In this document: one piece after another, positions 16,884 through 26,651 of the stretch
Numbering within the stretch: position 1 is the stretch's first letter
Layout: each line of letters begins with the position of its first letter
Program-made: the position numbers and the translations under genes
Notes under the pieces: model-generated
What the model saw: only the letters and a program-made list of their open reading frames with translations
Database searches by the model: none
What the model was told of the DNA's origin: nothing
From: a bacterium HR37
GTDB lineage: Bacteria; Desulfobacterota_D; UBA1144; Nemesobacterales; CSP1-2
Length of the DNA: 64,000 bases
NCBI GenBank assembly: GCA_002898375.1
Contig: BEIN01000001.1
Span: forward strand, 124,001-188,000
Reading direction: 5' to 3'

Positions 16884-18149
16884 ATGCCTAACTACCTTGA
16901 TCTTCTTGAATCCCTTCTTATTGCTATTGCCCTAGGCGTGCTTATAGGAGCAGAAAGAGGAATTGCAAGTATACGTAAACAAGGGGAGGAAAAAGCCACC
17001 TTTGCAGGCATAAGGACATTTACCCTTATATCCCTTCTAGGTGCGCTTTCCCTGCATTTTGCAAGGGTTTTTGAAAAGACAGTATTTGTGGTTGCTTTTT
17101 TAGGTTTGATTCTTCTTGTTACAGCAGCATACATTGTAACCTCAAACAAGGAAAAAGATGTTGGAACCACTACGGAGATAACCGCTATCCTTACGTTTCT
17201 CTACGGTGCATTGTGTGTAACCGAGTATAGGTTGGTTGCTGTGGTACTTGCTATTGTTACAACGGTTATTCTTTATACCAAAAAACCCGCTCACCTCTTT
17301 CTTGGGCGTATTACCGATGAGGAGTTCTACGCAACCCTTAAGTTTGCAGTTATTGCATTTGTAGTGCTTCCGTTTCTTCCAAGAGATGACTATTTCGGTT
17401 TTTTTAACCCATATAGGATATGGATTATCGTTGTGATAATATCGGGTATTGAGTTTGGAAGTTACATAGTGGTTAAGCTAATGAACCCGCGAAAGGGAAT
17501 GGTGGTAATGGGCTTTTTAGGAGGAATCATCTCAAGCACTGCTTTGGTTATAGATGCTTCGCGAAAGAGTAAGGTTGAGGAAAAACTTGCTGGCTCACTT
17601 GCTTTCTCCTCTTCAATTGCATCTTCAACGGTATTTTTAAAACTTCTTGCAGAAGTTTATGTGGTAAACAGTGCTGTTCTTAAAGACGTTGCTTTTCCCT
17701 TGCTCTTGATGTTTGCTTTAGGCATTATAGGGGCTCTTTTTGTCTGGCAGAAGGGTAAAGAGGAGAATGAGATGATTACTGTAAATCTAAAAAGCCCTTT
17801 TACCCTAACTCCTGCTCTTAAGTTTGGGGCTCTCTTTGCATTTATTCTCCTTGTTACCTCTTTTGCAAACAGATACTTTGGAACAAGGGGATTATATGTA
17901 ACCTCAGCTCTTAGTGGATTGGTAAATCTCGATGCACCAACGGTTTCCCTTGCAAATCTCGCTTACAGGTTTGTAACTGTTGAAGCTGCCAAGTATGGTA
18001 TAGTAATTGCCTGTTGTATTAATACTGTTTCGAAGGCATTGATTTCGTATTTTATCGGTTCAAAGGAGTTTTCCAGGCTTGTGTTTTTGGCTTTTTCGTT
18101 CCCGGTAGCTGGCGGGGCTGTGTATTTACTCGTTTCAATCTCTACCTAG
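16884..18149 (+). CDS. MgtC/DUF4010-family integral membrane protein
   Basis: The 421-residue product is hydrophobic throughout, with about 10-12 predicted membrane helices. Residues 8-140 match the MgtC/SapB pattern (ALGVLIGAERG, GIRTFTLISLLGAL), and the remainder matches the DUF4010 half (FLGGIISSTALVID, SALSGLVNLDAPTVS). The family has been linked to Mg2+ or other metal homeostasis, but its transport role is not settled. It sits 30 bases after pyrC and 49 bases before the MFS gene, in the same direction, so co-transcription is likely though no functional link to pyrimidines is evident. Confidence 0.85.
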   Translation: MPNYLDLLESLLIAIALGVLIGAERGIASIRKQGEEKATFAGIRTFTLISLLGALSLHFARVFEKTVFVVAFLGLILLVTAAYIVTSNKEKDVGTTTEITAILTFLYGALCVTEYRLVAVVLAIVTTVILYTKKPAHLFLGRITDEEFYATLKFAVIAFVVLPFLPRDDYFGFFNPYRIWIIVVIISGIEFGSYIVVKLMNPRKGMVVMGFLGGIISSTALVIDASRKSKVEEKLAGSLAFSSSIASSTVFLKLLAEVYVVNSAVLKDVAFPLLLMFALGIIGALFVWQKGKEENEMITVNLKSPFTLTPALKFGALFAFILLVTSFANRYFGTRGLYVTSALSGLVNLDAPTVSLANLAYRFVTVEAAKYGIVIACCINTVSKALISYFIGSKEFSRLVFLAFSFPVAGGAVYLLVSIST

Positions 18150-18198
18150 TTTGCTGAGAGCAAAAAGGGTATATTTTTCCTCTTGTCTTACTGTGGCC

Positions 18199-19404
18199 AT
18201 GAAAAGGAAAAATGCATTGGAAACCCCGTTTAAAAATCAAGAAGAGACTTGCTTATCTGAAAAGAATCTTCTAAACAGGGAGTTTGTTGTTGTTACGCTT
18301 TCGGGGTTTATTTTCTTCTTTAACTTCCATTCGTTTCTTCTATTACCTCTTAGAATAAAAGGTCTTGGAGGAAGTGAGTCAGACATAGGTTTTATTATGG
18401 GAGCAGCAGGGCTTAGTACCATATTTTCTACTCCGGCTGTAGGAATCCTGGTGGACAGATTTGGTAGGAAGTGGTTTATTGCACTGGGTGGGCTCTTAAT
18501 GTCGTTAACAACTCTTCCCTTTGCATTCCTTCAGGCTTTGAGCTTCTGGTTTTTCCTGCTAAGGGTAATGCATGGTATTGCTTTCTCCTTTTGCTTTGTG
18601 GCTGCTGGTACACTTACAGCAGATGTTGCCCCGGTTTCAAAAAGAAGCCAAGCACTTGGACTTTTTGGGGTATTTACAATCGTAAACTATGCCTTTGCAC
18701 CGTTTGTGGGCAAAAGGATTATCGAGTATTACGGTTTTGATGCCTTCTTTATCACAGTTTGCATTTTTGGTTTTCTCTCTTTCTTATTGGCTCTTTTGAT
18801 AAGGGAACCTGATAAGGAGGTTTTGTATGTAAGGGGAAGCAGTATGTTATCCACCCTCTTTCGAAAAGGTGTTTTTGTTTCTGCATTTGTTCTTATGATA
18901 TCCGGTTCCGGATTTATCCCAACCCTTACCTTTATACCCGTTTATGCTAAGGAAGTAGGTATAGGCTCGTTTGATCTCTTCTTTATATCTTATACGTTGT
19001 CTGCGCTCTTGGTTAGGATTTTTGGTGGTTGGATTCCAGATAAAATTGGGAAGAAAAGAGCAGCGGTTCCTTCACTTTTTTTCTTTGCGCTAAGTGTAAT
19101 CGGGATAAGTTTTGTTTCAAGTGCTATTCACTTTATAGAGGTTGGTATAGTCTTTGGGTTGAGCCATGGTCTGGTTTATCCTTCTATTTATGCTCTTGTA
19201 ATTGATTTGTCTCCTGAAGTTGATAGAGGAAAGGCGTTTGCAATATGCAGTGTGTCATTTACTTTTGGCGGTATGGTTGGATCTTTTCTCTATGGGATAG
19301 TGGCTGAGCTCTTTGGCTTCCACACCATGTATATACTAGCTGGGCTGGTTTGTCTGGTGGGTTTTTTTGTTTTTAGTTTCTTTGGGAGAGAGGGTTATGG
19401 ATAA
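18199..19404 (+). CDS. Major facilitator superfamily transporter
   Basis: The product has about 401 residues from ATG 18199; earlier TTG (18151) and GTG (18193) codons are in frame and cannot be excluded. Twelve membrane helices are predicted. The MFS loop signature GILVDRFGRKW lies after helix 2 and a related DKIGKKRAAVP after helix 8. The C-terminal half has SHGLVYPSIYALVIDLSPEVDRGKA, close to drug and sugar exporters. The substrate cannot be told. It ends 8 bases inside the thioesterase gene, so the two may be coupled. Confidence 0.87.
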   Translation: MKRKNALETPFKNQEETCLSEKNLLNREFVVVTLSGFIFFFNFHSFLLLPLRIKGLGGSESDIGFIMGAAGLSTIFSTPAVGILVDRFGRKWFIALGGLLMSLTTLPFAFLQALSFWFFLLRVMHGIAFSFCFVAAGTLTADVAPVSKRSQALGLFGVFTIVNYAFAPFVGKRIIEYYGFDAFFITVCIFGFLSFLLALLIREPDKEVLYVRGSSMLSTLFRKGVFVSAFVLMISGSGFIPTLTFIPVYAKEVGIGSFDLFFISYTLSALLVRIFGGWIPDKIGKKRAAVPSLFFFALSVIGISFVSSAIHFIEVGIVFGLSHGLVYPSIYALVIDLSPEVDRGKAFAICSVSFTFGGMVGSFLYGIVAELFGFHTMYILAGLVCLVGFFVFSFFGREGYG

Positions 19405-19801
19405 AAACAAAGCGCAAATAGAGCAACTGTTTGTATCTGTCCCTTTCTGGGATTTACTTGGAATAAGGGTTGTTGAGGTAAGGGAAGGATATGCAAAACT
19501 CAGTATGCCTTTTGATAACAAACTTACACAACCCTACGGTATTGTTCATGGTGGAGCGCTGTTTTCGCTTGCTGACTCTGCTGGTGCTGTAGCAGTTGCT
19601 TCTTTGGTTGGTTTGGATAAGAGGTTTGTAACTGTGGAGATGAAGATAAATTTTTTAAACCCTGTTCGGGAAGGTGTTATGGAGGCAAATGCAGAGGTGG
19701 TAAAGAAAGGAAAAACAATAGCCGTTTCTGATATTAGAGTAGAGAATAAAGAACAGATTATTGCAAAAGCTATAGCTACATATATAATTCTTGATGATTA
19801 G
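19397..19801 (+). CDS. PaaI-like hot-dog thioesterase
   Basis: The product has 134 residues from ATG 19397, preceded by GAGAGAGGG. The PaaI pattern is clear: PYGIVHGGALFSLADSAGAVA with the catalytic His/Asp or Asn region, then TVEMKINFLNPV and a terminal strand. It likely hydrolyses an acyl- or aryl-CoA thioester in the cytoplasm, with unknown substrate. It overlaps the MFS gene by 8 bases. The lysS promoter starts about 20 bases after its stop, so this is the end of the transcription unit that starts upstream. Confidence 0.86.
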   Translation: MDKNKAQIEQLFVSVPFWDLLGIRVVEVREGYAKLSMPFDNKLTQPYGIVHGGALFSLADSAGAVAVASLVGLDKRFVTVEMKINFLNPVREGVMEANAEVVKKGKTIAVSDIRVENKEQIIAKAIATYIILDD

Positions 19802-19820
19802 ATTGAAAATCATATATAGC

Positions 19821-19849
19821 TTGATATATCACCTTTCTCTAGGTAAAAA
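19821..19849 (+). promoter_or_regulatory. Putative promoter of lysS, near-leaderless
   Basis: TTGATA (19821-19826), 17 bases, then TAAAAA (19844-19849). The preferred lysS ATG is 10 bases further on, which implies a leader of about 3 bases without an SD. Confidence 0.45.
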
Positions 19850-19859
19850 TTATCAGATT

Positions 19860-21323
19860 ATGGAAAGTGAACTTGTAGAGCAAAGAAAAAAGAAAATAGA
19901 AGAGCTAAAGAGCATCGGAATAAATCCTTATGCAAACGACTTTAAACCACTTCATGAAGCAAAAGCACTTATTTCTTCTTATTCTTCAGTTTCTGAAGAA
20001 GAGCTAAAGGGTGTGTCTGAGGATTTTTCTCTTGCTGGTAGAGTTATTGCCATAAGGGACTTTGGCAAGAGCGTTTTCTTTCACATTATGGATAGGACAG
20101 GAAAGATTCAAGGGTACATACGCAGGGATGTTGTAGGGGATGATGCCCTTAGGTTCTTTAAGAGATTTGTGGATATAGGTGATTTTCTGGGGATTAAGGG
20201 GAACCTGTTTAAAACAAAAACTGGTGAACTTACCGTAAACGTAAAAGAGTATAGATTGCTTGTAAAAAGCCTTCGACCTCTACCTGAGAAATGGCATGGG
20301 TTAAAAGATGTTGAGACCAGATACAGGCAGCGCTATCTGGATCTGATTTCGAACCCTGAGGTGAAGGAGATTTTTCTAAAAAGAACAAGAATAATAAAGC
20401 TTATAAGACACTTCTTGGATGAAAGGGATTTTGTAGAGGTAGAAACCCCTATTCTTCATCCTGTTGCAGGAGGGGCTGCTGCAAGGCCCTTTAAAACCTA
20501 CCATAACGCACTTGATATGGAGCTTTTCCTGAGGATAGCCCCCGAGCTTTATTTAAAGAGACTGGTTGTTGGTGGTTTTGAAAGGGTTTATGAGCTTGGA
20601 AGGGTTTTTAGAAACGAAGGTATATCCACCCAGCATAACCCTGAGTTTACCATGATTGAGCTTTATCAGTCATATGCTACCTACGAGGATCTGATGGATT
20701 TAATTGAGGAGCTTATATGTTTTGTTACAGAAACCCTTCTTGGAACCCTTAGGTTTAAATACGGAAACAGAGAGATAAATATGAACAGGCCTTGGAAGAG
20801 AATAAGCGTTATTGACTCACTTAAGGAAAGGGTTGGAGAAGAGGTTGTAAATAGTGATGAGAAGTTGTTTAAAAAGGCGGAATCAATTGGAATCGAGCAC
20901 AGGGGTATTAGGGGAAAGGCTATAGTTGAGCTCTTTGAACGGATGGTAGGGGATGAGCTTGTAGACCCTACCTTTGTCTATGGATTTCCTATCGATGTTT
21001 CCCCCCTTGCACGTAGAAACGATTCTAATCCGGATATTGCAGATAGATTTGAGCTTTATATAGCGGGACGTGAGATAGCAAATGCGTTCTCTGAGCTAAA
21101 CGATCCAGTTGATCAGAGAGAGAGGTTCCTTAAGCAACTACAGTTAAAGATGAAAGGAGAGCAGGAAGTTTACGAGATGGATGAAGACTTTATAAAGGCC
21201 CTTGAATACGGTATGCCTCCAACGGCGGGTGCCGGGATTGGAATAGACCGTCTTGTTATGCTTCTTACAAACTCTCCTTCTATAAGGGAAGTTATTCTGT
21301 TTCCTCACCTGAGACCCGAATGA
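19860..21323 (+). CDS. lysS: Lysyl-tRNA synthetase, class II
   Basis: The product has 487 residues from ATG 19860. The open frame extends 23 codons upstream, but that extra part is not family-like, whereas MESELVEQRKKKIEELK matches the usual start. An OB-fold anticodon-binding domain covers about 30-150. The class II core has motif 2 (FERVYELGRVFRNEG) and motif 3 (GAGIGIDRLVMLL). It charges tRNA-Lys. The stop overlaps the lolC start as ATGA, which ties it to the envelope-assembly genes downstream. It probably starts this transcription unit. Confidence 0.96.
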   Translation: MESELVEQRKKKIEELKSIGINPYANDFKPLHEAKALISSYSSVSEEELKGVSEDFSLAGRVIAIRDFGKSVFFHIMDRTGKIQGYIRRDVVGDDALRFFKRFVDIGDFLGIKGNLFKTKTGELTVNVKEYRLLVKSLRPLPEKWHGLKDVETRYRQRYLDLISNPEVKEIFLKRTRIIKLIRHFLDERDFVEVETPILHPVAGGAAARPFKTYHNALDMELFLRIAPELYLKRLVVGGFERVYELGRVFRNEGISTQHNPEFTMIELYQSYATYEDLMDLIEELICFVTETLLGTLRFKYGNREINMNRPWKRISVIDSLKERVGEEVVNSDEKLFKKAESIGIEHRGIRGKAIVELFERMVGDELVDPTFVYGFPIDVSPLARRNDSNPDIADRFELYIAGREIANAFSELNDPVDQRERFLKQLQLKMKGEQEVYEMDEDFIKALEYGMPPTAGAGIGIDRLVMLLTNSPSIREVILFPHLRPE

Positions 21324-22618
21324 GATACGAACTGTTTATAGGACTCAGATATCTGAGGTCAAAAAGAAGGCAGGCCTTTATATCGGTTATAGGGCTTATA
21401 TCAATACTTGGGGTATTTATAGGGGTTATGTCTCTCAATGTGGTGTTGGCTGTAATGAAGGGGTTTGAAGAGGAGTTAAAGGAAAAGATTCTGGGGGTGA
21501 ACTCTCACATAGTGGTTCTAAACTACGATGGTCCAATTGAGAACTACCAGGAGCTAAGAAACAAGGTTCTTGAGATTAGAGATGTTGTGGGGGCAAGTCC
21601 TTTTATCTATGGGCAGGCTATGCTTGTTAGTGAGACAAATGTAGTGGGGGTAGTTGTAAGGGGAATAGATCCGAAAAACGCGGGGAGTGTAACAAGTATA
21701 GAGGAAGCGGTTGGGAGGGGAGTGGTGGGAAGGCAAAAGAAGGTTAAAAGCGAACACCTAAGGATGATTGGTAAAGAGCTTATAAGTAAACTCAACAGAG
21801 AGACGGGTTCGGGAAGACCACCTTTAATAATTGGGAAAGAGGTTGCTGCAACACTTGGTGTTGCAGTAGGTGATGTTGTAAGCCTTGTTTCTCCTTTTGG
21901 TTCTGTTGGCCCGTTTGGTCCCCAGGCTAAAACAAAGAGGTTTGAGATTATAGGCATTTTTGATTATGGAATGGTAGAATACGATAGCTCAATTGCTTAC
22001 ATGTCGCTTAAATACGCAATGGATTTCTTTGGCATGGATAAAAAGGTATCTGGAATTGAGGTTAAGGTAAGAGACCCGTATGAGGCACGTGCCATTGCGG
22101 AGGATATTTCCAGAGTGCTTGGGTTTCCGTTTTACACACGAAACTGGGAAGAGGTAAATAGAAGTCTTTTTCGTGCACTTCGTCTCGAGCGAATAGCGAT
22201 AGGTATATTTCTTGGATTCATAATTCTTGTTGCTGCGCTGGATATAGTTAGTACCCTTACAATGGTTGTTATGGAAAAAGGAAAAGACATTGCAATCCTA
22301 AGAGCCATTGGGGCAACAAAAGCAGGAATTATGAGGATCTTTATAGCAGATGGCATGATCATAGGCCTTATAGGCACCTTTCTTGGAAGTGCCACGGGTT
22401 TCGGTATTTGCTATTTGATAAAGACGTACGATGCCGTAAAGCGCCTGATCCCATTTGATCCAGAGGTGTATTTTGTCTCAGAGTTTCCGGTAAAGATTGA
22501 GGCATCTTATTTCATAATGGTTGCTCTTTTTTCTTTGATAATATGTTTTCTTGCAACCCTTTATCCTTCGTATCAGGCTTCTCGTAAAGATCCTGTGGAG
22601 GTGCTGCGGTACGAATGA
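21320..22618 (+). CDS. lolC: LolC/LolE-type lipoprotein-releasing ABC permease
   Basis: The 432-residue product has the MacB/FtsX-superfamily topology: one membrane helix near 20-43, a large periplasmic domain (about 45-285), then three helices near 290-415. FIGLRYLRSKRR at the start and YPSYQASRKDPVEVLRYE at the end are Lol hallmarks. It extracts mature lipoproteins from the inner membrane for transfer to the outer membrane. Only one permease gene is present, so the complex is probably a homodimeric LolF-like arrangement with LolD. It overlaps both lysS and lolD by four bases. Confidence 0.92.
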   Translation: MRYELFIGLRYLRSKRRQAFISVIGLISILGVFIGVMSLNVVLAVMKGFEEELKEKILGVNSHIVVLNYDGPIENYQELRNKVLEIRDVVGASPFIYGQAMLVSETNVVGVVVRGIDPKNAGSVTSIEEAVGRGVVGRQKKVKSEHLRMIGKELISKLNRETGSGRPPLIIGKEVAATLGVAVGDVVSLVSPFGSVGPFGPQAKTKRFEIIGIFDYGMVEYDSSIAYMSLKYAMDFFGMDKKVSGIEVKVRDPYEARAIAEDISRVLGFPFYTRNWEEVNRSLFRALRLERIAIGIFLGFIILVAALDIVSTLTMVVMEKGKDIAILRAIGATKAGIMRIFIADGMIIGLIGTFLGSATGFGICYLIKTYDAVKRLIPFDPEVYFVSEFPVKIEASYFIMVALFSLIICFLATLYPSYQASRKDPVEVLRYE

Positions 22619-23301
22619 GCAAGGATTTGCTTGTAGAGGTCAGAGGACTGCGGAAGGTGTTTGTAACCAATGGAAGTAAGGTAGAGGCCTTAAGGGGGAT
22701 AGATATTCAGATAAAAAGAGGTGAAACGCTTGCTGTAGTTGGGGTATCCGGTTCCGGCAAAAGCACACTTCTTCATATACTTGGTACTCTGGATCGCCCA
22801 ACTGAGGGTGAGGTTCTCTATGAGGGGGAGGATGTTTTTAAAAAGAACGATAACGAACTTGCCCTGTTTAGAAATCGGGAGATAGGTTTTGTATTCCAGT
22901 TCCATTACTTGCTTCAGGAATTTACAGCTCTTGAAAATGTGATGATGCCACTTTTAATTCAGGGAGTTGATATGGAAAGGGCAAGAAGTATGGCTTCAGA
23001 AGTGCTTGAGAGGGTGGGTCTTGGGGATAGGCTAAACCATAGACCTGGGGAGCTCTCAGGTGGGGAGCAACAACGTGTGGCCATAGGCAGGGCAGTGGTT
23101 CTAAAACCCAAAATAGTTTTAGCGGATGAGCCTACAGGGAATTTGGATCTGGCAACTGGAAGATCCGTGTTGGATTTGCTTTTGGAGCTTAATCGTGACT
23201 ATGGTATAACACTTGTTGTTGTTACACATAATCCAGAGGTTGCCGGGCGGATGGAGAGAAGAATAAAGCTACTGGACGGAAAGATAGTCGATGAGAATTG
23301 A
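22615..23301 (+). CDS. lolD: Lipoprotein-releasing ABC transporter ATPase
   Basis: The 228-residue ABC ATPase has Walker A GVSGSGKSTLLH, signature LSGGEQQRVAIGRA and Walker B IVLADEPTGNLD. These are typical of the LolD/MacB ATPase subfamily. It powers the permease encoded just before it, with an ATGA overlap. Its end overlaps the bamA start by 11 bases. This order (lolC-lolD-bamA) places lipoprotein transport and beta-barrel assembly in one coupled unit. Confidence 0.95.
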   Translation: MSKDLLVEVRGLRKVFVTNGSKVEALRGIDIQIKRGETLAVVGVSGSGKSTLLHILGTLDRPTEGEVLYEGEDVFKKNDNELALFRNREIGFVFQFHYLLQEFTALENVMMPLLIQGVDMERARSMASEVLERVGLGDRLNHRPGELSGGEQQRVAIGRAVVLKPKIVLADEPTGNLDLATGRSVLDLLLELNRDYGITLVVVTHNPEVAGRMERRIKLLDGKIVDEN

Positions 23302-25579
23302 TTTTGCCAAGGCACTCTTTTACATAGGTTTTGCTCTGATTTGTCTTATCTCCTCAAAAAGTAGCTTTGCGGAAGAGAGAATAGTTGGGATTGACATTAG
23401 AGGAAATAAAAAGATCGAAGCTGAGTTGATAAGAATGAACATATCTGCAAAGGTGGGAGAACCGCTCTCTACAGATGTTGTAAGAAGAGATATAAAAAAT
23501 ATCTACAAACTGGGGTTCTTTGAGGATGTTATTGCCGAGGTAGAGAGGCTCCCTGAAGGAGTAAGGCTTATTTACGTTGTTAAGGAGAAACCCGTTGTTG
23601 TTGATCTTAGGATAAGAGGAAATAAAAAGATTAAAACGGATAAGATTATGGAGGTTGTGCAGGTTGATGAGGGGCGTATAATAGACCTTGAGAAGGTACG
23701 GAGAAGTGCTGAGGCAATAGAGAAGTTATATTCTGAAAAAGGAATAGTTCCAACAAGAGTGGATTTTACCATAGAGCCCAGGGGCGAAGGTATGGTGAGT
23801 GTTATCTTTGATATTGAAGAGGGCAAAAAAGCGTTTATAAAAGAGGTACGTTTTGTTGGAAACAGGGATATAAAGTCAAAAGAGCTAAGAAAAGTGGTTT
23901 ACTCAAAACCCAAGTCGTTTTTTTCCTTTATTACACAAAGAGGGGTCTTTAATAGGGAAGAGATAGAAAGGGATACGGATAGGATAAGGTTGCTTTATCT
24001 GGACAGGGGTTATCTGGATGTCAATGTAAGCAAACCCGAGATAGTATACAGTGAGGAAAAAAAAGGATTCATTGTGACCTTTAGAATTGAGGAAGGGAAG
24101 CAGTACAGCGTAGGGAACGTGTCTTTTGAGGGTGATCTTATCGCTCCTGAATCCGAGTTGCTTGGGCTTCTAAAGACCAAGGGTGGGAGGATCTTTAGCC
24201 GAAGTGAGCTTGCTGAGGATGTTTCCAAACTCACAACTTTCTACGGTGATAAAGGGTATGCATTTGCAAACGTAGAGCCTCGCTTTAAGGTTAACAGGGA
24301 AGAGCTTACAGTGGATATAACTTTTAGCATAGAGAAAGGCAAGTTGGTATATATAAGGTTTATTGACATAGTTGGAAACACAAGAACCCGAGACAAGGTA
24401 ATAAGGAGGGAAATACCTATAGAGGAGCAACAACTCTATAGCTCTTCAAAGATACAGGCAATAAAGGGAAGGGTTGGAAGGCTGGGTTTTTTTGAAGAGA
24501 ATATAGAGGTTACAACAGAACGTGTTCCGGACGCTGAGGATAAAATTGACGTAAATGTTAAGGTAAAAGAGAGGCCTACTGGCTTTTTCAGTATAGCTGG
24601 TGGTTTTAGTTCGGTTGAAACCTTTATATTTGCTGGGCAAATTCAGGAATCAAACCTTTTTGGGTACGGTAAAAGACTCTCCCTTTCTGCTCAGATAGGA
24701 GGTGTAACCCAGCTTTTTATACTAAACTATCAGGACCCAAACCTATTCGATACTGATTGGCAGCTTGATCTTCTGGTGTTTAGAACTGATAGGGAGTTTA
24801 GAGATTTTGATAGAAGCTCCTATGGCACAACCCTAAGCGTGGGGCGCAGGTTGATAAGTGATTTAAGTGGTCGGGTCTCTTACAGGTTTGAGCATGTTGA
24901 CATAGGGGATGTATCAGGGGATGCAGCTCTTATAATCAGAGAGTCTAAAAGAAACATAAGCAGTATTGGTTTTGGACTTATATGGGATTCAAGGAACAAC
25001 TTTCTTGATCCTTCAAAAGGAAACATATCAAGAGCAAGTGTGGAGTTTGCCGGGGGGCCGTTTGGAGGAAACACCGATTTTATTAAATCTGTTATGTCTA
25101 CAAGGTTTTTCTTCCCACTTTGGTTTAAAACCGTTTTTTCTGTTGCCGGGGAGTATGGAATAATTGATCTCAGAAATGCCGGGGATGACCTTGTTGTATC
25201 TGAGAGGTTTTTCCTTGGAGGACCTGGAGACCTGCGGGGGTTTGAGTTTAGAAGGGTGGGCCCACGTGTTCCTACAGACGATGGGGATTTTGTTATTATA
25301 GGGGGAACGCAGGAGGTTATATTTACTGCAGAGTATATATTCCCGATCCTTCCCCAGGCAGGGCTTAAGGGAGTACTTTTTTTTGATATGGGAAACGCTT
25401 TTAATGATAACGAGGATCTCAGTTTGAATCCAGGTGATCTTAGAAAGGATGTGGGTTTTGGTTTCAGGTGGATATCCCCTCTTGGTCCTCTAAGACTTGA
25501 GATAGGTTTTCCTGTAGGGAAACGGCTTCCCGGAGAGGATCCCTTTGAAGTACAGTTTACCGTTGGAACATTGTTTTAA
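23291..25579 (+). CDS. bamA: Outer-membrane beta-barrel assembly factor BamA
   Basis: The 762-residue product has a signal peptide (cleavage near FAEE, about residue 28), then five POTRA domains over roughly 30-420, recognisable by repeated patterns such as V-x-I-x-G-N. The C-terminal 16-stranded barrel contains WDSRNNFLDPSKGN, GGPGDLRGFEFR and an end in a phenylalanine, as outer-membrane barrels need for insertion. It folds beta-barrel proteins into the outer membrane and is essential in diderms. Skp and fabZ follow, the usual neighbourhood, though lpxD is missing between them. Confidence 0.96.
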   Translation: MRIDFAKALFYIGFALICLISSKSSFAEERIVGIDIRGNKKIEAELIRMNISAKVGEPLSTDVVRRDIKNIYKLGFFEDVIAEVERLPEGVRLIYVVKEKPVVVDLRIRGNKKIKTDKIMEVVQVDEGRIIDLEKVRRSAEAIEKLYSEKGIVPTRVDFTIEPRGEGMVSVIFDIEEGKKAFIKEVRFVGNRDIKSKELRKVVYSKPKSFFSFITQRGVFNREEIERDTDRIRLLYLDRGYLDVNVSKPEIVYSEEKKGFIVTFRIEEGKQYSVGNVSFEGDLIAPESELLGLLKTKGGRIFSRSELAEDVSKLTTFYGDKGYAFANVEPRFKVNREELTVDITFSIEKGKLVYIRFIDIVGNTRTRDKVIRREIPIEEQQLYSSSKIQAIKGRVGRLGFFEENIEVTTERVPDAEDKIDVNVKVKERPTGFFSIAGGFSSVETFIFAGQIQESNLFGYGKRLSLSAQIGGVTQLFILNYQDPNLFDTDWQLDLLVFRTDREFRDFDRSSYGTTLSVGRRLISDLSGRVSYRFEHVDIGDVSGDAALIIRESKRNISSIGFGLIWDSRNNFLDPSKGNISRASVEFAGGPFGGNTDFIKSVMSTRFFFPLWFKTVFSVAGEYGIIDLRNAGDDLVVSERFFLGGPGDLRGFEFRRVGPRVPTDDGDFVIIGGTQEVIFTAEYIFPILPQAGLKGVLFFDMGNAFNDNEDLSLNPGDLRKDVGFGFRWISPLGPLRLEIGFPVGKRLPGEDPFEVQFTVGTLF

Positions 25580-25602
25580 TTTATCCTTTAAGGAGGAAAA
25601 AG

Positions 25603-26133
25603 ATGAGAAAGATACTTACCTTTGTTATGTTAGTGCTGGGTGTTTCGGGGACTGTCTATGCCCAGCAATCCGGGCTAAAGATCGGCTATATTGACCTCCA
25701 GCGGGTAATTAGAGAATCCCAGGCTGGAAAGGCTGCAAAAGCAGCCTTCGAAAAGGAGTTTAAGGAGAAAAGGGATATACTGGAACAAAAGCGTCAGGCA
25801 CTTGAGCGTATGAAGCAGGAGTTTTTAAGCAAGGCTGCAGTTATGGATGAAAAGGCAAGAGCTGAAAAGGCTGCAGAAATAGAGAGGATGGAGAAAGAGC
25901 TTAACAGAAAGCGGGATGACTTTCGGGATGAGCTTCAAAAGCGTGACTTTGAGCTTACACAGAGGATACTAACGGAGCTTGAAGGGGTGATAAGGGAGTT
26001 TGGAAACGCCAATGGATATGCTTTGATCTTAGAAAGAACTGAGGCGGGTGTTTTGTATGGTGGAGAAGGGGTGGATGTAACGGATAAGATTATAGAGGCT
26101 TACGATAATAAGAAGAGGGGAGCTAAAAAGTAG
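25603..26133 (+). CDS. skp: Periplasmic chaperone Skp/OmpH family
   Basis: The 176-residue product has a signal peptide (cleavage after VYA near residue 20), the start motif LKIGYIDLQRVI and a long charged coiled coil (about 45-130), then a conserved end with GYALILER. Skp trimers hold unfolded outer-membrane proteins in the periplasm for BamA. AAGGAGG precedes the ATG by 7-8 bases. It lies 23 bases after bamA and 31 before fabZ. Confidence 0.92.
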   Translation: MRKILTFVMLVLGVSGTVYAQQSGLKIGYIDLQRVIRESQAGKAAKAAFEKEFKEKRDILEQKRQALERMKQEFLSKAAVMDEKARAEKAAEIERMEKELNRKRDDFRDELQKRDFELTQRILTELEGVIREFGNANGYALILERTEAGVLYGGEGVDVTDKIIEAYDNKKRGAKK

Positions 26134-26164
26134 TAAAACAGCTAACTTAATAAGGAAACATTAG

Positions 26165-26605
26165 ATGGTAATGAATAAGGAAGATATAAAGAAACTAATT
26201 CCGCATAGAGAGCCTTTTCTCTTTGTTGATGAGGTTGTTCATATTGAGCCCGGGGTAAGTATTGTTGCCGTAAAGAGCTTTGAGCCAGGTGAGTTCTTCT
26301 TCAAAGGACACTTTCCTGGACATCCTGTGGTTCCAGGTGTTATAATTGTTGAAGCACTTGCTCAGGCAGGTGGGATTTTAGTGTGTTTTTCGTGTGGTAA
26401 TGAGTTTAAGGAAGGGCTTCCTGCTCTTGCTGGACTTGAGAATGTCAGGTTTAGAAAACCTGTTTTACCGGGTGATAGAGTAACCCTTCAAGCTCGTATC
26501 CTAAGGGGTCGTTCCAGGATGTGGAAGATAAGAGGAGATGCCTTTGTTGAAGGGGTAAAGGTTGCAGAAGCTGATATACTTGCTTCTCTTTTTCATAGCG
26601 GTTAA
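26165..26605 (+). CDS. fabZ: 3-hydroxyacyl-[acyl-carrier-protein] dehydratase FabZ
   Basis: The 146-residue hot-dog enzyme has IPHREPFLFVDEV at the start and the active-site segment GHFPGHPVVPGVIIVEALAQ (catalytic His and Glu). It dehydrates 3-hydroxyacyl-ACP in fatty-acid elongation in the cytoplasm. The second ATG at 26171 is an alternative start. In many diderms lpxD and lpxA flank this gene; here tRNA genes follow after about 155 bases, and no lpx gene is present in the window. Confidence 0.95.
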   Translation: MVMNKEDIKKLIPHREPFLFVDEVVHIEPGVSIVAVKSFEPGEFFFKGHFPGHPVVPGVIIVEALAQAGGILVCFSCGNEFKEGLPALAGLENVRFRKPVLPGDRVTLQARILRGRSRMWKIRGDAFVEGVKVAEADILASLFHSG

Positions 26606-26651
26606 AATTAGTTGCGTTGTTAGAGAAAAGGTGCTTAAGTCGGGTTTAAAT

